A DNA stretch of 37,101 bases from an uncultured Muribaculaceae bacterium (GTDB taxonomy: Bacteria > Bacteroidota > Bacteroidia > Bacteroidales > Muribaculaceae), in contig CAJTNN010000008.1 of the NCBI GenBank assembly GCA_910577585.1, positions 1 through 37,101 of the forward strand, given 5' to 3'. Shown here piece by piece: positions 8,167 to 17,221 of the stretch (the stretch's first letter is position 1; the number at the start of each line of letters is the position of its first letter). The notes below the pieces were generated by a model. The model was not told the origin of the DNA. It saw nothing but the letters and a program-made list of their open reading frames with translations, and made no database searches. A program made the position numbers and the translations under genes.

Positions 8167-8715
8167 ATGACCAAGTTAACCTTTCGCAGCCTATGGGCCG
8201 CACTCGCAATTATTACCATGGCGCTGACGGCCACATCCTGTGGCCATGACTCAGACGATGGCAATACACCCGATAATCCGTCGTCTGCCGAGCGCACTCT
8301 CGCCACCTACGTCTGCAAATATGAGGTGAAACTGTCGCCAGCATGGTATGACTTCTTCACAATTGAGGTAGAGTACTCATTCGGAGATAGCGACGGAGTA
8401 AGACGTGAAACTCTCACAGCCGACAAGACCTACACCCAGAGTGTAGAGGGCAACCCCTCGGGCGACTTCATATTCAACGTCACAGCCATTCCGCGCGCCG
8501 ACCACGCAGAAGTGGCAGAGGGGGAAGTATATCGCTTTACCCAAGAGACACTGAATATTGTCACCGGAACATACACCGACGGCAGCCGGGCTACAATCGC
8601 AGGTGGCAACACAGCGCATATCGATGGTTTCTCGCTTGGCGGCAACGGCCTCACCGCATATATGGCCAAAGAGCACAAGATTACATCATTCACATCGTCA
8701 TATCCGGCGAAATAA
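8167..8715 (+). CDS. Small lipoprotein, first gene of the MACPF operon
   Basis: 182 aa from the ATG at 8167. A longer in-frame start at 8077 would put the promoter inside the coding region and bury the signal peptide, so 8167 is preferred. The signal (MTKLTFRSLWAALAIITMAL) ends in lipobox ATSC and is followed by an acidic HDSDDG stretch, typical of surface-exposed Bacteroidota lipoproteins. The mature part is about 150 residues, looks beta-rich, and matches no family I recognise. It is the promoter-proximal gene, 53 bases ahead of the first MACPF gene. It may be an accessory or protective partner of the pore-formers, but nothing in the sequence proves that. Confidence 0.8.
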   Translation: MTKLTFRSLWAALAIITMALTATSCGHDSDDGNTPDNPSSAERTLATYVCKYEVKLSPAWYDFFTIEVEYSFGDSDGVRRETLTADKTYTQSVEGNPSGDFIFNVTAIPRADHAEVAEGEVYRFTQETLNIVTGTYTDGSRATIAGGNTAHIDGFSLGGNGLTAYMAKEHKITSFTSSYPAK

Positions 8716-8768
8716 CCCTCATATCATTCCTACACGACTAACGCATCATAAAAAACTTTAAATACATT

Positions 8769-10256
8769 ATGAAAAAAATCTATCTGCAGAGAGTCGGCGC
8801 CTTTACGGCCACTCTCTTCCTGGCCATGTGCACTCTCACCGCCTGTCAGTCAGACGATGAGGCTCCCAAGCCTGTAGCCGACGATGAGCTCACCAAATCG
8901 GTGGCAGCCACCGACACATCGGTTGAATTTCTCGTCAGCTCAAAATCTGACTGGAAAGCCGAAGTAACGTCAGACGACAGCGAATGGGTCTACATCATCA
9001 ATCCCTCCGGGAAAGGCTCAGGACGCCTCAGCGTGGCCATCGACGCAAACTATGGCGAAGAGGCCCGCACCGCCACAATCACCCTCACCGATGCCACAGG
9101 GGTGACTGAATACACCATCAGCCAATTTATGGACGACGCCAACAGTGCCAACGACGTGAAATACAAGAGCACCGGACTCGGCCAGGGGCTGCATATCAAT
9201 CAGAATAGCGGTTCAGGACTTCAGAAAGTGCTGGGCCTACCCATTGCAAACCTCGCAACGATGGGTAATGATAATGTGAAGGATGAGATAGATTATGTAA
9301 CAGCATCCAACACCTCAAAGCAAGAATTCACTTACCAGACAATTCTCGATTACCAGAATCAGGAGCGTCTTATCAAGGCCAATCTCAATGTAGATATCAG
9401 CTACGGACTCTTCAAACTCGGTCTGAACGGCGACTTCAAGATGTATGGTGCCCAGAACGACACCACCACATGCTATGCTGCCATCGCCAACTATCCGGCT
9501 CAGAATATCACTCTCGACTATACAAGTCTCAAAGAAAACTATGGCACCCAAAGTGTGCCTTGGCACATGGACTGCACCGAAGAGGAGTACCGAAAGCGAC
9601 GTGCGAACATGTTCGCTGTGACATTTATCAATATACACGATGCCATTGAACAACTTGTAGCTAATGGCGCCACTCTTAACGGCTCCACACCACAATCAAA
9701 ACAACTTGTAGACAAGCTTAACTCCCTCGACAAGAATTACGGTCCGGTATTTGTTACCAATATGATTATGGGTGGCACCGCCAGCATTGACTACAGCATC
9801 GGTTCAAGCTTATCAACCGACACCCTCTCAATCTATGGCAAACTCACCACATCATTCAGCAGTCTGTTCTCACTGAAGGTGGAGGCTTCGGCCACATATT
9901 TCAACGATGTCAACTCATTCTCCAAGAATGCCACCCTCAATCTCAGCATCTCCGGAGGCTCTCTCACAGCGCAGGACGAATTGAAGAATGCACTCATGGA
10001 GCTGACTGACGTTAATACCACGTTTAATCCTAAAGCCACCTCGGCCGCACTGTCAACATGGGCAGGGTCATTCGCTGCGGATAACATGACAGTCACCAAC
10101 TACGACACTACCTGCATATGGGACCTCTTTTCTGACGAAGCGGCAGAGATACTGAAACAATACTTCAAAGCCAAATATACTAACACAATCAACAATAAGG
10201 GTGAGGAGGTATGCCCCTATCTTGTGAATGTGCAGGAGCTCATCAACCAATACTGA
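8769..10256 (+). CDS. BACON-MACPF domain lipoprotein 1
   Basis: 495 aa lipoprotein with lipobox LTAC. Residues about 40-120 resemble a BACON domain (VEFLVSSKSDWKAEV...WVYIINPSGKGSG...ATITLTDATGVTEYTISQ), a Bacteroidota surface module. From about 130 the protein looks like a divergent MACPF/perforin domain: an opening GLGQGLHI stretch and a core NYGPVFVTNMIMGGTASIDY in the place of the usual Y/FGTHxV...GG signature. The His of that signature is missing, so it is the least typical of the three MACPF-like proteins. Bacteroidales secreted antimicrobial proteins (BSAPs) are MACPF toxins that kill related strains; a similar role is inferred. No start-distinguishing ribosome site is seen. Confidence 0.75.
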   Translation: MKKIYLQRVGAFTATLFLAMCTLTACQSDDEAPKPVADDELTKSVAATDTSVEFLVSSKSDWKAEVTSDDSEWVYIINPSGKGSGRLSVAIDANYGEEARTATITLTDATGVTEYTISQFMDDANSANDVKYKSTGLGQGLHINQNSGSGLQKVLGLPIANLATMGNDNVKDEIDYVTASNTSKQEFTYQTILDYQNQERLIKANLNVDISYGLFKLGLNGDFKMYGAQNDTTTCYAAIANYPAQNITLDYTSLKENYGTQSVPWHMDCTEEEYRKRRANMFAVTFINIHDAIEQLVANGATLNGSTPQSKQLVDKLNSLDKNYGPVFVTNMIMGGTASIDYSIGSSLSTDTLSIYGKLTTSFSSLFSLKVEASATYFNDVNSFSKNATLNLSISGGSLTAQDELKNALMELTDVNTTFNPKATSAALSTWAGSFAADNMTVTNYDTTCIWDLFSDEAAEILKQYFKAKYTNTINNKGEEVCPYLVNVQELINQY

Positions 10257-10382
10257 TTCTTATCCCTCGAAGTCACCTAAACTTTTTACGCGACCTCAAA
10301 ATGGAAGAGGACTTCGATGGGTAAAATTCAGAGGCAGCAAGCGAAGTCTCTGCCTAAAGACAGCAACAACTACTCCAACGGT

Positions 10383-12278
10383 ATGAAATTATCATCCGCG
10401 CTTATAAATCTGTGCATGCTGGCAGTTCTGCTCTCAGGACTGTCGGCATGCACCGACATTTATGCCGACCTTGAGAAGGCTACGTCAACGGATATGGCCG
10501 ACGACGCCGATATGTATTGGTACTCTCAGCGCCGCACACGCGCCGAGGAGATTGAGCTGCGCCGCAAATTCGGTATAGGATTCAGCTATGACGCTATCTA
10601 CGGCAGTCGTTGCGATATCCGCTCGGTGAAATGCCAGGTGCTCGACCTGAATGCTCTCGAAGGGGCCGGAACTCTGCGTACCACCCGCCTCAACACGATG
10701 CACGACACATGCGCCGTCACCCACTCATTCTCTGAATATTGCCATGCAATCAACCTGACAGGTTCGGTCTCGGGCGATGTACTGATTTATGCAGCCGACT
10801 ACTCTAAAGTTGCTTCGCTCTACGAGCACGCGCTCGACACTGTGACCTGCATCACCGACCATTGCAGTATTCATTTACGGGAATTGTCGATTCCGGATGA
10901 CCTGCCGGAGCAACTGCCGGATAATCTGGAGAACTACCTGACACCGAGTTTCCGCCATGCCATACGCCGCATTGCCAACACACCGAAAGAAAATACTATC
11001 GTAGTAGACTCATTCGTCAATATTTTCGGCACTCATGTGGTGACCGACGTATCAATCGGCGCCTACCTGAGCCTCGACATCAAGACACGCCGCGGACTGC
11101 TCGTGGATTATAAAAGCGAGGAGACAATCACCAAGCAGAAACTTAATCTGCTATTCGTAAAAAAGGAATCCACCTCGACTAAAGATGAGAAGGAATTTAT
11201 CCGCCATGTGCTCGACAGCTCCTCGATTGACCTCAGTGTCAAGGGGGGTGACATAGGGGTATTCGACCGATTGATTCTCAATCCTACCCCCGAAAATCCG
11301 GATGCCACTGAGGAGACCATCTCACGATGGGTCAGTTCGCTGCGCGATGACGAGGAGGGGGCCGGCACTGGTAATCTTGAACTTGTAGACATGCAGGTCC
11401 GTCCGATATGGGAATTCATACCTGACCGGGAGGTAGCCCTGCGTGTAAAGACCCGCATCACCGCCGATGCCCCCACAATGCAGGAGCTATACGGCAATCT
11501 CAACTGGGTCAACACCGAAATTGACGTAAAGGGCACCCGTAGCTATTATTCGTTTACAAAAGAGAGGGGATCCTGGTGGGTGGAGTCATATACAAATCCA
11601 TATGTCACCAACATCATCTTCGCCAACCGCATTGTAGCCACAGTCTGTAGGGAATGGGTGCCGGAAATCAATGCGACAGAGCTCGTGGAGGTAACCTATC
11701 CGGTGTATGAGAACCGTGTGGACCTCAGCGCCGGACTCCATGTAGCGGCCGATGGCGGGGTCTACAATGTGGCCTGGCGCTACGACCGCTTCAAGGTGGT
11801 CAAGCTCACCGACTCAGCACCCCGATGGAACGGAAAGATTTACCTTACATGCGGATGTCTGTCGCTGCATCCAATAAGTGGACAGGAATATGACTTGGGG
11901 CGACCCCTGATAGGATACGAACATCCCGGAGGGGTCAGCATCAAGGATGGGTCGTGCGTCGGCGAAGGATACACCCAAACACGCAAATTCCTCGGAGAAT
12001 TCTATCTTGACCATGCCGACCGACACGCCAATCTCCCCGGATGGCACTGGGCCGATGAGCCCGAGAATACCGATGCAACCGAATACTATGCGCACTATCT
12101 TAACGACAACAATCTTTATGAACTCTGCGGAATGAAACTTCCGGGCCGCAACGGGAAGCAGAATCTCTCGGGACGAATGATCAGAAATGCAGGATACCGG
12201 TATGTGCTTGACCCGAGCGAGGCTTGGTATGAAGTTGATTTCGGAGATGATGATATAGTCGATGATGATGATTACTAA
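10383..12278 (+). CDS. MACPF domain lipoprotein 2
   Basis: 631 aa from the ATG at 10383. The longer start at 10317 adds 22 polar residues before the signal peptide and is unlikely. The signal (MKLSSALINLCMLAVLLSGL) ends in lipobox LSAC. The MACPF domain opens with FGIGFSYDAIYGS (about residue 40), carries the hallmark FGTHVV at 215-220 followed by GAYLSLDI, and closes with VRPIWEFIPD, a pattern shared with the next gene. There is no BACON domain. The C-terminal third (about 400-631) is Trp- and Tyr-rich and may be a target-binding module. It lies 126 bases after gene 1 and next to gene 3. The MACPF call is well supported; target and toxicity are unknown. Confidence 0.87.
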   Translation: MKLSSALINLCMLAVLLSGLSACTDIYADLEKATSTDMADDADMYWYSQRRTRAEEIELRRKFGIGFSYDAIYGSRCDIRSVKCQVLDLNALEGAGTLRTTRLNTMHDTCAVTHSFSEYCHAINLTGSVSGDVLIYAADYSKVASLYEHALDTVTCITDHCSIHLRELSIPDDLPEQLPDNLENYLTPSFRHAIRRIANTPKENTIVVDSFVNIFGTHVVTDVSIGAYLSLDIKTRRGLLVDYKSEETITKQKLNLLFVKKESTSTKDEKEFIRHVLDSSSIDLSVKGGDIGVFDRLILNPTPENPDATEETISRWVSSLRDDEEGAGTGNLELVDMQVRPIWEFIPDREVALRVKTRITADAPTMQELYGNLNWVNTEIDVKGTRSYYSFTKERGSWWVESYTNPYVTNIIFANRIVATVCREWVPEINATELVEVTYPVYENRVDLSAGLHVAADGGVYNVAWRYDRFKVVKLTDSAPRWNGKIYLTCGCLSLHPISGQEYDLGRPLIGYEHPGGVSIKDGSCVGEGYTQTRKFLGEFYLDHADRHANLPGWHWADEPENTDATEYYAHYLNDNNLYELCGMKLPGRNGKQNLSGRMIRNAGYRYVLDPSEAWYEVDFGDDDIVDDDDY

Positions 12279-12285
12279 AGATAAT

Positions 12286-14706
12286 ATGATTACCCGACAC
12301 CCAGGCTCAGGATATACTGTTAGCGGAATCCGGCGTTCGGTAGCGCTGGCATGGATAATATTGGCTCTGGCAATCGTCATGACCGGATGCGCCGATGATG
12401 ATTTCCCCGGCATTGACGAAGATGACACGGCTGACGGCTCGGCATATATCATGCCCGAAGAGCAGAGCTTCAGTGTCGGCTCGAAGGCCTCTTATCTCAC
12501 TCTCAATGTGGCGCGGGCCGAGGGGGTCGGGGCTATTGCCATCAGTTCGGATTGCGACTGGATTCATCCGGAATCCGACACACTGGCGACCGATGGCTTT
12601 GCCGAATTCTTTATCGAACGCGATGAGGAGCAGCTTGAACGCCACGGCAAAATCCGCTTCACCACAGTTGTCCCCGACGGCCGGGAGGTGAGTGTGACGT
12701 GCGATATCGCCCAAAGTACTGATGACGGCAGCAATGCCGAGATTCCCGCCGCCTCAAGCATGCGGGTAGGCTACGGGTATAATGTATTCGGAGTTTTCCA
12801 GAATGATGCCAGCGTGATGGACCCCATCATCAATGAGGCATTGATAGCTGACCCTCTGAAAAGCGGCGGACTGATAGAGCACTCCCTCCACGCCGACATG
12901 CAGATTGAGAAGACAGTGGCCCGAACCCTCGATGAGATGGCCTATCTTCTGACTGAGCAGGAGGAGAAAGTGCGCTCCGGCGTGCGCGGCGCATCGAAGA
13001 CGGTCAAGATTCACGAAGATGTAGCCACGTATAGTGCCGACGAGCAGCAATTCGGGCATATCACGATGTCGAAGTCAGTGGCCATGCGCTCGATTGATCT
13101 GGGTGTGCTGAACTACCTGCTCTCGCAAAGCGACGACATACTCTCGCCCGGCTTCCGCAAAGTGCGCGACGCGGTCATCGCCTCGCCCGACAAAGCTACA
13201 ATCACCCGGATGCTTAAATCATTTGGCACCCATCTGGTGGTATATGCCGAGGCCGGCGCCTCACTCGACCTTTCAATCAACTTCAGCCGCCGGATGAAAG
13301 GGACCCTCTCCATGCGCACAGAGGATTTCTGCGACTACTTCTTTAAAAACAAATCATCTGATTTTCTGCTCTCGGATGGCAAAATAGCCGACCTGACAAG
13401 CAAGATCACACCCGGCACCAACTGCATAGTGACCGGCGGCCGGAAATCAGCCCGCGAGGCACTGATAGCTGATATAAAAGCCCACGGATATTGTTCAAAC
13501 TCAATCATGACCCAATGGATTGAGAGTGTGAATGCCTCTGACCTGTCGAGCCTCGAACCGGTCAATTTCCAGCTTGTGCCGATATGGAGTCTCTTCCCCA
13601 CATCGTGTGCTTCTGCCATCATCAAGGAGGTCAATAATCTCGCCTCACAATCAAATAATCAGTACTCCGCAGCCACATATGGCAGCGACTACTACCATCT
13701 TTCGTTGGGTGACATGCACATCAGATTCGATAACTATCCCTGGGCAACGCTTGTACAAGCCGCATATGTGTCAGAAGATGACTTTGACCGGTATGTACCC
13801 GTCTTAGAGATATGCAATGAATATGTGCCTCACATTCGCTCTGACAAACGCGTGACAATATATTACGCCCTACGCAACGGTCGCCCGTTTCATGGAGCCG
13901 GACTATTTCCCGGAGATGGAGAGGGACACCCGCCGGCATGGCTTACATTCTCTGAGGGGGAGGTCTACGTCAAGCCCATCCCAGGATATGATGGCAAAAG
14001 TCAGATTAATGATATATATTACCTTCACGGCAACATCTATACGTCCAACTACGGCATAGACGCTGCTATACCTGAAAGCGTACTCACCCAGCCGGTATAT
14101 TGCCGACTGCGAAAGCAGTATCCGATTGTAAAAATCGGATCCGGATATTGGACACGCTCAAATATCAGCGAGAGCTTAGGCTTCGCCAAGAAAGAAACCA
14201 ATGGCTATGGAGAGACCGAATATAAGGAATATGAAGTATTTGGTCAACATAATACTCTTTATGCCCATATTTTCAAAGAAACCAATCCGGATGTGCTTGC
14301 CAAGATAAGCAAATCGTTCGGAGCCGATACTGATCCGGTGTATGGCGAACGGACACTTTGGTATCTACCACGTCAGAAGGATGTGTGGAATCTAAAAGAG
14401 TATGTGGATGATAATCCCCGTGAACTTCTGGCTCAGCGCCGCTCGGGCTTCGAGGCATCATTCGATGGATGCTATGGCACATGGGATCTTTTCTCCACAA
14501 ACCCTTTCAATAGGCAGGATTTCTACTATAAGGATGAATATTGCCTGATTCCTTGCAAGGATAGTCCGAAGGAGGAGTCCGGTGCCGTCTTGGTACTCTC
14601 CAAAAATTACACCCTGCAATGCTTAGACATTGATAAGGCACAGGATGCTTCCTATCCTGTAAGACTTTATCGAACATCATATTTCAAATACACCGTACCC
14701 GACTAA
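12286..14706 (+). CDS. BACON-MACPF domain lipoprotein 3
   Basis: 806 aa from the ATG at 12286, which follows a short AAAGA stretch and avoids overlap. In-frame ATGs from 12262 would overlap the previous gene by 17 bases and are possible. Lipobox VMTGC is followed by an acidic ADDDFPGIDEDD run. A BACON-like domain lies at about 45-145. The MACPF domain opens with VGYGYNVFGVF, carries FGTHLV from residue 313 with the following GASLDLSINF, and closes with VNFQLVPIWSLFP. The C-terminal 320 residues have no recognised family but share aromatic-rich character with the preceding protein. Two paralogous MACPF genes back to back suggest duplication or a two-component pore. Confidence 0.87.
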   Translation: MITRHPGSGYTVSGIRRSVALAWIILALAIVMTGCADDDFPGIDEDDTADGSAYIMPEEQSFSVGSKASYLTLNVARAEGVGAIAISSDCDWIHPESDTLATDGFAEFFIERDEEQLERHGKIRFTTVVPDGREVSVTCDIAQSTDDGSNAEIPAASSMRVGYGYNVFGVFQNDASVMDPIINEALIADPLKSGGLIEHSLHADMQIEKTVARTLDEMAYLLTEQEEKVRSGVRGASKTVKIHEDVATYSADEQQFGHITMSKSVAMRSIDLGVLNYLLSQSDDILSPGFRKVRDAVIASPDKATITRMLKSFGTHLVVYAEAGASLDLSINFSRRMKGTLSMRTEDFCDYFFKNKSSDFLLSDGKIADLTSKITPGTNCIVTGGRKSAREALIADIKAHGYCSNSIMTQWIESVNASDLSSLEPVNFQLVPIWSLFPTSCASAIIKEVNNLASQSNNQYSAATYGSDYYHLSLGDMHIRFDNYPWATLVQAAYVSEDDFDRYVPVLEICNEYVPHIRSDKRVTIYYALRNGRPFHGAGLFPGDGEGHPPAWLTFSEGEVYVKPIPGYDGKSQINDIYYLHGNIYTSNYGIDAAIPESVLTQPVYCRLRKQYPIVKIGSGYWTRSNISESLGFAKKETNGYGETEYKEYEVFGQHNTLYAHIFKETNPDVLAKISKSFGADTDPVYGERTLWYLPRQKDVWNLKEYVDDNPRELLAQRRSGFEASFDGCYGTWDLFSTNPFNRQDFYYKDEYCLIPCKDSPKEESGAVLVLSKNYTLQCLDIDKAQDASYPVRLYRTSYFKYTVPD

Positions 14707-15858
14707 ATGATACTGAACAAATCTTATCGTATACTGCCTGTACTGCTGCTTGGCATCCTGCTGCTTGGCAGCTGCAATAAGGATGAAGAGACTCCACCCT
14801 ATGACGACTCCGCTGAATATCAAGAGTTGGCAGAGCAAATGGAGTATGAACGGCTGCTTCTGAATCTCTTCGGTCAACTCTCCGGAGAGATGTCACCCGC
14901 TATCGGCAAATGTATTGACCAGGCCCATCCTGATGAGGTATGGATGGTGGCCTCTGATTTGCAGGATGCATATGAGCGCTTTGTGGAACTCATTGTTCCG
15001 GGCGGGGCAGAATCTACCGGATTACGCGTGGAGGATGAGCACACGCTTCTTGAACTGTGCGGTGCGCGCCTTGATTTCGGACCTTCGACAGAGGCCGCAG
15101 CTATTGCTGAGGTCAAAGTCGATATCCCCGGCATCGATACGTTGCGGAAAATATATTTCACCACTACCGACTTGTGGCCACTCAACAGCGGCCAGTCCCC
15201 CTTCAGCCTCGGACAGATCTGGAGATATAAGGGGGATTACTGGATATGTGTCCAAGAAAGCGGATGTGTAGATGGAATAATGCTGAGCATGAGAACAAAG
15301 ATACCGGATGAGAACATAGTCAAATATAGCGACCACACTCATTTTCAAGACACCATCAAGCTACTCGATTGCGGAGCCTCGAAGGAGGCATGGATTGCCT
15401 TCAGGGACCTGAGGAGTATACATCCGCAGCGCATAATGTCGAATTACCTTGAGCTTGAGAGACTTGCGACGCATTCCGTCAATGCTCAGGATACACGTAT
15501 GCGTGACACTTACGATATTCTGCGCGATATTCTCATATCACCCTATGCTCCCCTCCCATCACAGCTGCTGGCCGGACATAAAGACCCCTATTTCCTCCCC
15601 ACCCGTGTTTTCCAGACAGGTTCAGCTAATGTAAAATCGAAATATGCGTGGATTCCGCCCTATTATTACTATATCGTCGAAGGGGACTACTATTGGGGAA
15701 GTAAGTCAGAGAATTCAATCGTGCACTACAAGACTGAGAAGAAAAACGACGTGCCTACGGAATCCAGTTATTCGGCTGAATACCGGTTTGATTCAAATCT
15801 GACAGGACCCGCATTTAAAAATGAATTTGAAAAATGGGAGAAGATTACCAACATGTAA
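14707..15858 (+). CDS. Uncharacterised lipoprotein, last gene of the MACPF operon
   Basis: 383 aa. The ATG directly follows the TAA of the previous gene, so translational coupling is likely. The signal (MILNKSYRILPVLLLGILLL) ends in lipobox LGSC and an acidic NKDEETPPYDD stretch. The mature protein begins with a helical region (about 35-110), then mixed segments including WRYKGDYWICVQESG and WIAFRDLRSIHPQRI. I do not recognise the family. As it is coupled to the MACPF genes it may be an immunity protein, chaperone or pore partner; these are guesses from position only. Confidence 0.78.
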   Translation: MILNKSYRILPVLLLGILLLGSCNKDEETPPYDDSAEYQELAEQMEYERLLLNLFGQLSGEMSPAIGKCIDQAHPDEVWMVASDLQDAYERFVELIVPGGAESTGLRVEDEHTLLELCGARLDFGPSTEAAAIAEVKVDIPGIDTLRKIYFTTTDLWPLNSGQSPFSLGQIWRYKGDYWICVQESGCVDGIMLSMRTKIPDENIVKYSDHTHFQDTIKLLDCGASKEAWIAFRDLRSIHPQRIMSNYLELERLATHSVNAQDTRMRDTYDILRDILISPYAPLPSQLLAGHKDPYFLPTRVFQTGSANVKSKYAWIPPYYYYIVEGDYYWGSKSENSIVHYKTEKKNDVPTESSYSAEYRFDSNLTGPAFKNEFEKWEKITNM

Positions 15859-15869
15859 TCCAGCGGTAA

Positions 15870-16064
15870 TGAACTGATTTAAACTTTTTACGAAAACTAA
15901 AAATGTATTTTAAAATGTTTCTTCAAGGCCAATCTTCATTAATATTTTGGCATCTTTCGCCCCTCTTCATCGGTCGCGATGCCCGCATCGCTCCCTCTTC
16001 GAGAGCCGAAACCTGCTCAAAATCTTAATAAAGCTTGACCTTGAAAAAAGTTTAAATCAGTTCA
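15870..16064. repeat. 195-bp segment bounded by 20-bp perfect inverted repeats
   Basis: TGAACTGATTTAAACTTTTT (15870-15889) is exactly inverted at 16045-16064. A further inner pair (TCAAGG/CCTTGA) extends the symmetry. The interior is AT-rich at its edges, with a GC-rich GATGCCCGCATC hairpin in the centre. It fills most of the gap between the MACPF operon and the next gene. It could be a MITE-like remnant or a large terminator-like fold. No transposase and no clear target duplication is seen. Confidence 0.65.
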
Positions 16065-16123
16065 ATATGACGATATTTTCAGTTGTCAGCCCCTCCCTTT
16101 ATAAGCATCCTTAGGTTATCACA

Positions 16124-17221
16124 ATGAATTATCTGATGGCACATATGCGCACTGCCGAGGTTTGCCGGCATGTAGCGGGCATTTATATCGCAGCGTTATG
16201 GCTCGCGTTTCTCCTCGGCGGATGCTCGGCTGACGCTGACGAGGAGCCTAACGGGGTTGCTATGTCGGCGCGCATCACCCTGCTCACTTCTATCAATGGA
16301 CCGGGCGACAATGGCTATAATGATATGATCACTTCGGCTGCGATGGCGGTATATCATGACAATCCCGGCGTCCCGCTCCTGCTGCGCCATCCTGCCGATA
16401 TGGAGGAGGCTGAGAGCATGGTGGCCCGGTGGCTGGATGAAGCAGGAAGGAGCGGGGTGCCTGAACTTCTGGTAATGGCATCCGACAGTTACACTGATAT
16501 CGCACGCGAGGCTGCCCGGCAGTTGGGTGATAACGCACATATTCTCCTTCTTGAATCACCCCACACAGGTATGCCCGAGGGGGTGAGCACCCTGCGCATC
16601 GGACGCTTCGGAGCCGCATGTCTGGCAGGGATGATGGCGGCCGAAAGTCAGGACGCGCTGATTGTGGCCGCCAATGAGTCGGACCCCTTGCTGCGTGATG
16701 CGGTCGACGGATTCAAGCAAGGCTATACCTCACGCTCCGGCGGTGAGCTGCGCATCGCATATCTGGCCGATGATGAGGCAGGCTATGATATGCCCGGGGA
16801 GGCGTATAGCCTTATGGAGGGGCTCGAGGAGACATTCATATTCCCATTGGCCGGGGGGAGCAACAGCGGGATATATAAGTTCACACGCGAGAATATGTTC
16901 TCGCTGCTGCTGGTGGCCGGGATGGATGTGGATTGCTCAGAATTCTCCACACGCGTCCCCTTCTCGCTGACCGTCAACCTCGACAACATTCTGCGCCAGC
17001 TGCTCAGCGACTGGATTGAGAGTGGCCGGCTCCCGGCCCATATGGAGTATAATATGGGTAATTCCGACTGCATCGGCATCACGCTGAATCCCCATTTTCT
17101 CGAACGTGCCGAGATATTTCTCGACTACTACGCCGATGCTGATTACTGGCAACGTCGCCACGACTCTATGCGCGATGACGCACTGACTCTTGAACAAAAA
17201 TACTATGCCGCAACTGAATAA
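16124..17221 (+). CDS. BMP-family (type 1 periplasmic-binding fold) lipoprotein
   Basis: 365 aa lipoprotein (lipobox LGGC near residue 34). The N-terminal ITLLTSINGPGDNGYNDMITSAA resembles the start of BMP/PnrA-type substrate-binding proteins, which normally bind nucleosides for an ABC importer. The later LRIGRFGAACLAGMMAAE and VDGFKQGY also fit that family. No permease or ATPase gene is nearby, so a sensing or scavenging role is more likely than import (inference). It overlaps the receptor-protease gene by 17 bases, so the two are almost surely co-expressed and may act together. The fold call is moderate; the ligand is unknown. Confidence 0.72.
   Translation: MNYLMAHMRTAEVCRHVAGIYIAALWLAFLLGGCSADADEEPNGVAMSARITLLTSINGPGDNGYNDMITSAAMAVYHDNPGVPLLLRHPADMEEAESMVARWLDEAGRSGVPELLVMASDSYTDIAREAARQLGDNAHILLLESPHTGMPEGVSTLRIGRFGAACLAGMMAAESQDALIVAANESDPLLRDAVDGFKQGYTSRSGGELRIAYLADDEAGYDMPGEAYSLMEGLEETFIFPLAGGSNSGIYKFTRENMFSLLLVAGMDVDCSEFSTRVPFSLTVNLDNILRQLLSDWIESGRLPAHMEYNMGNSDCIGITLNPHFLERAEIFLDYYADADYWQRRHDSMRDDALTLEQKYYAATE

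Noticed and set aside
17190..17204. TTG start for the receptor-protease gene
   Set aside because: The in-frame ATG at 17205 gives a normal signal peptide length; TTG is not excluded but less likely.
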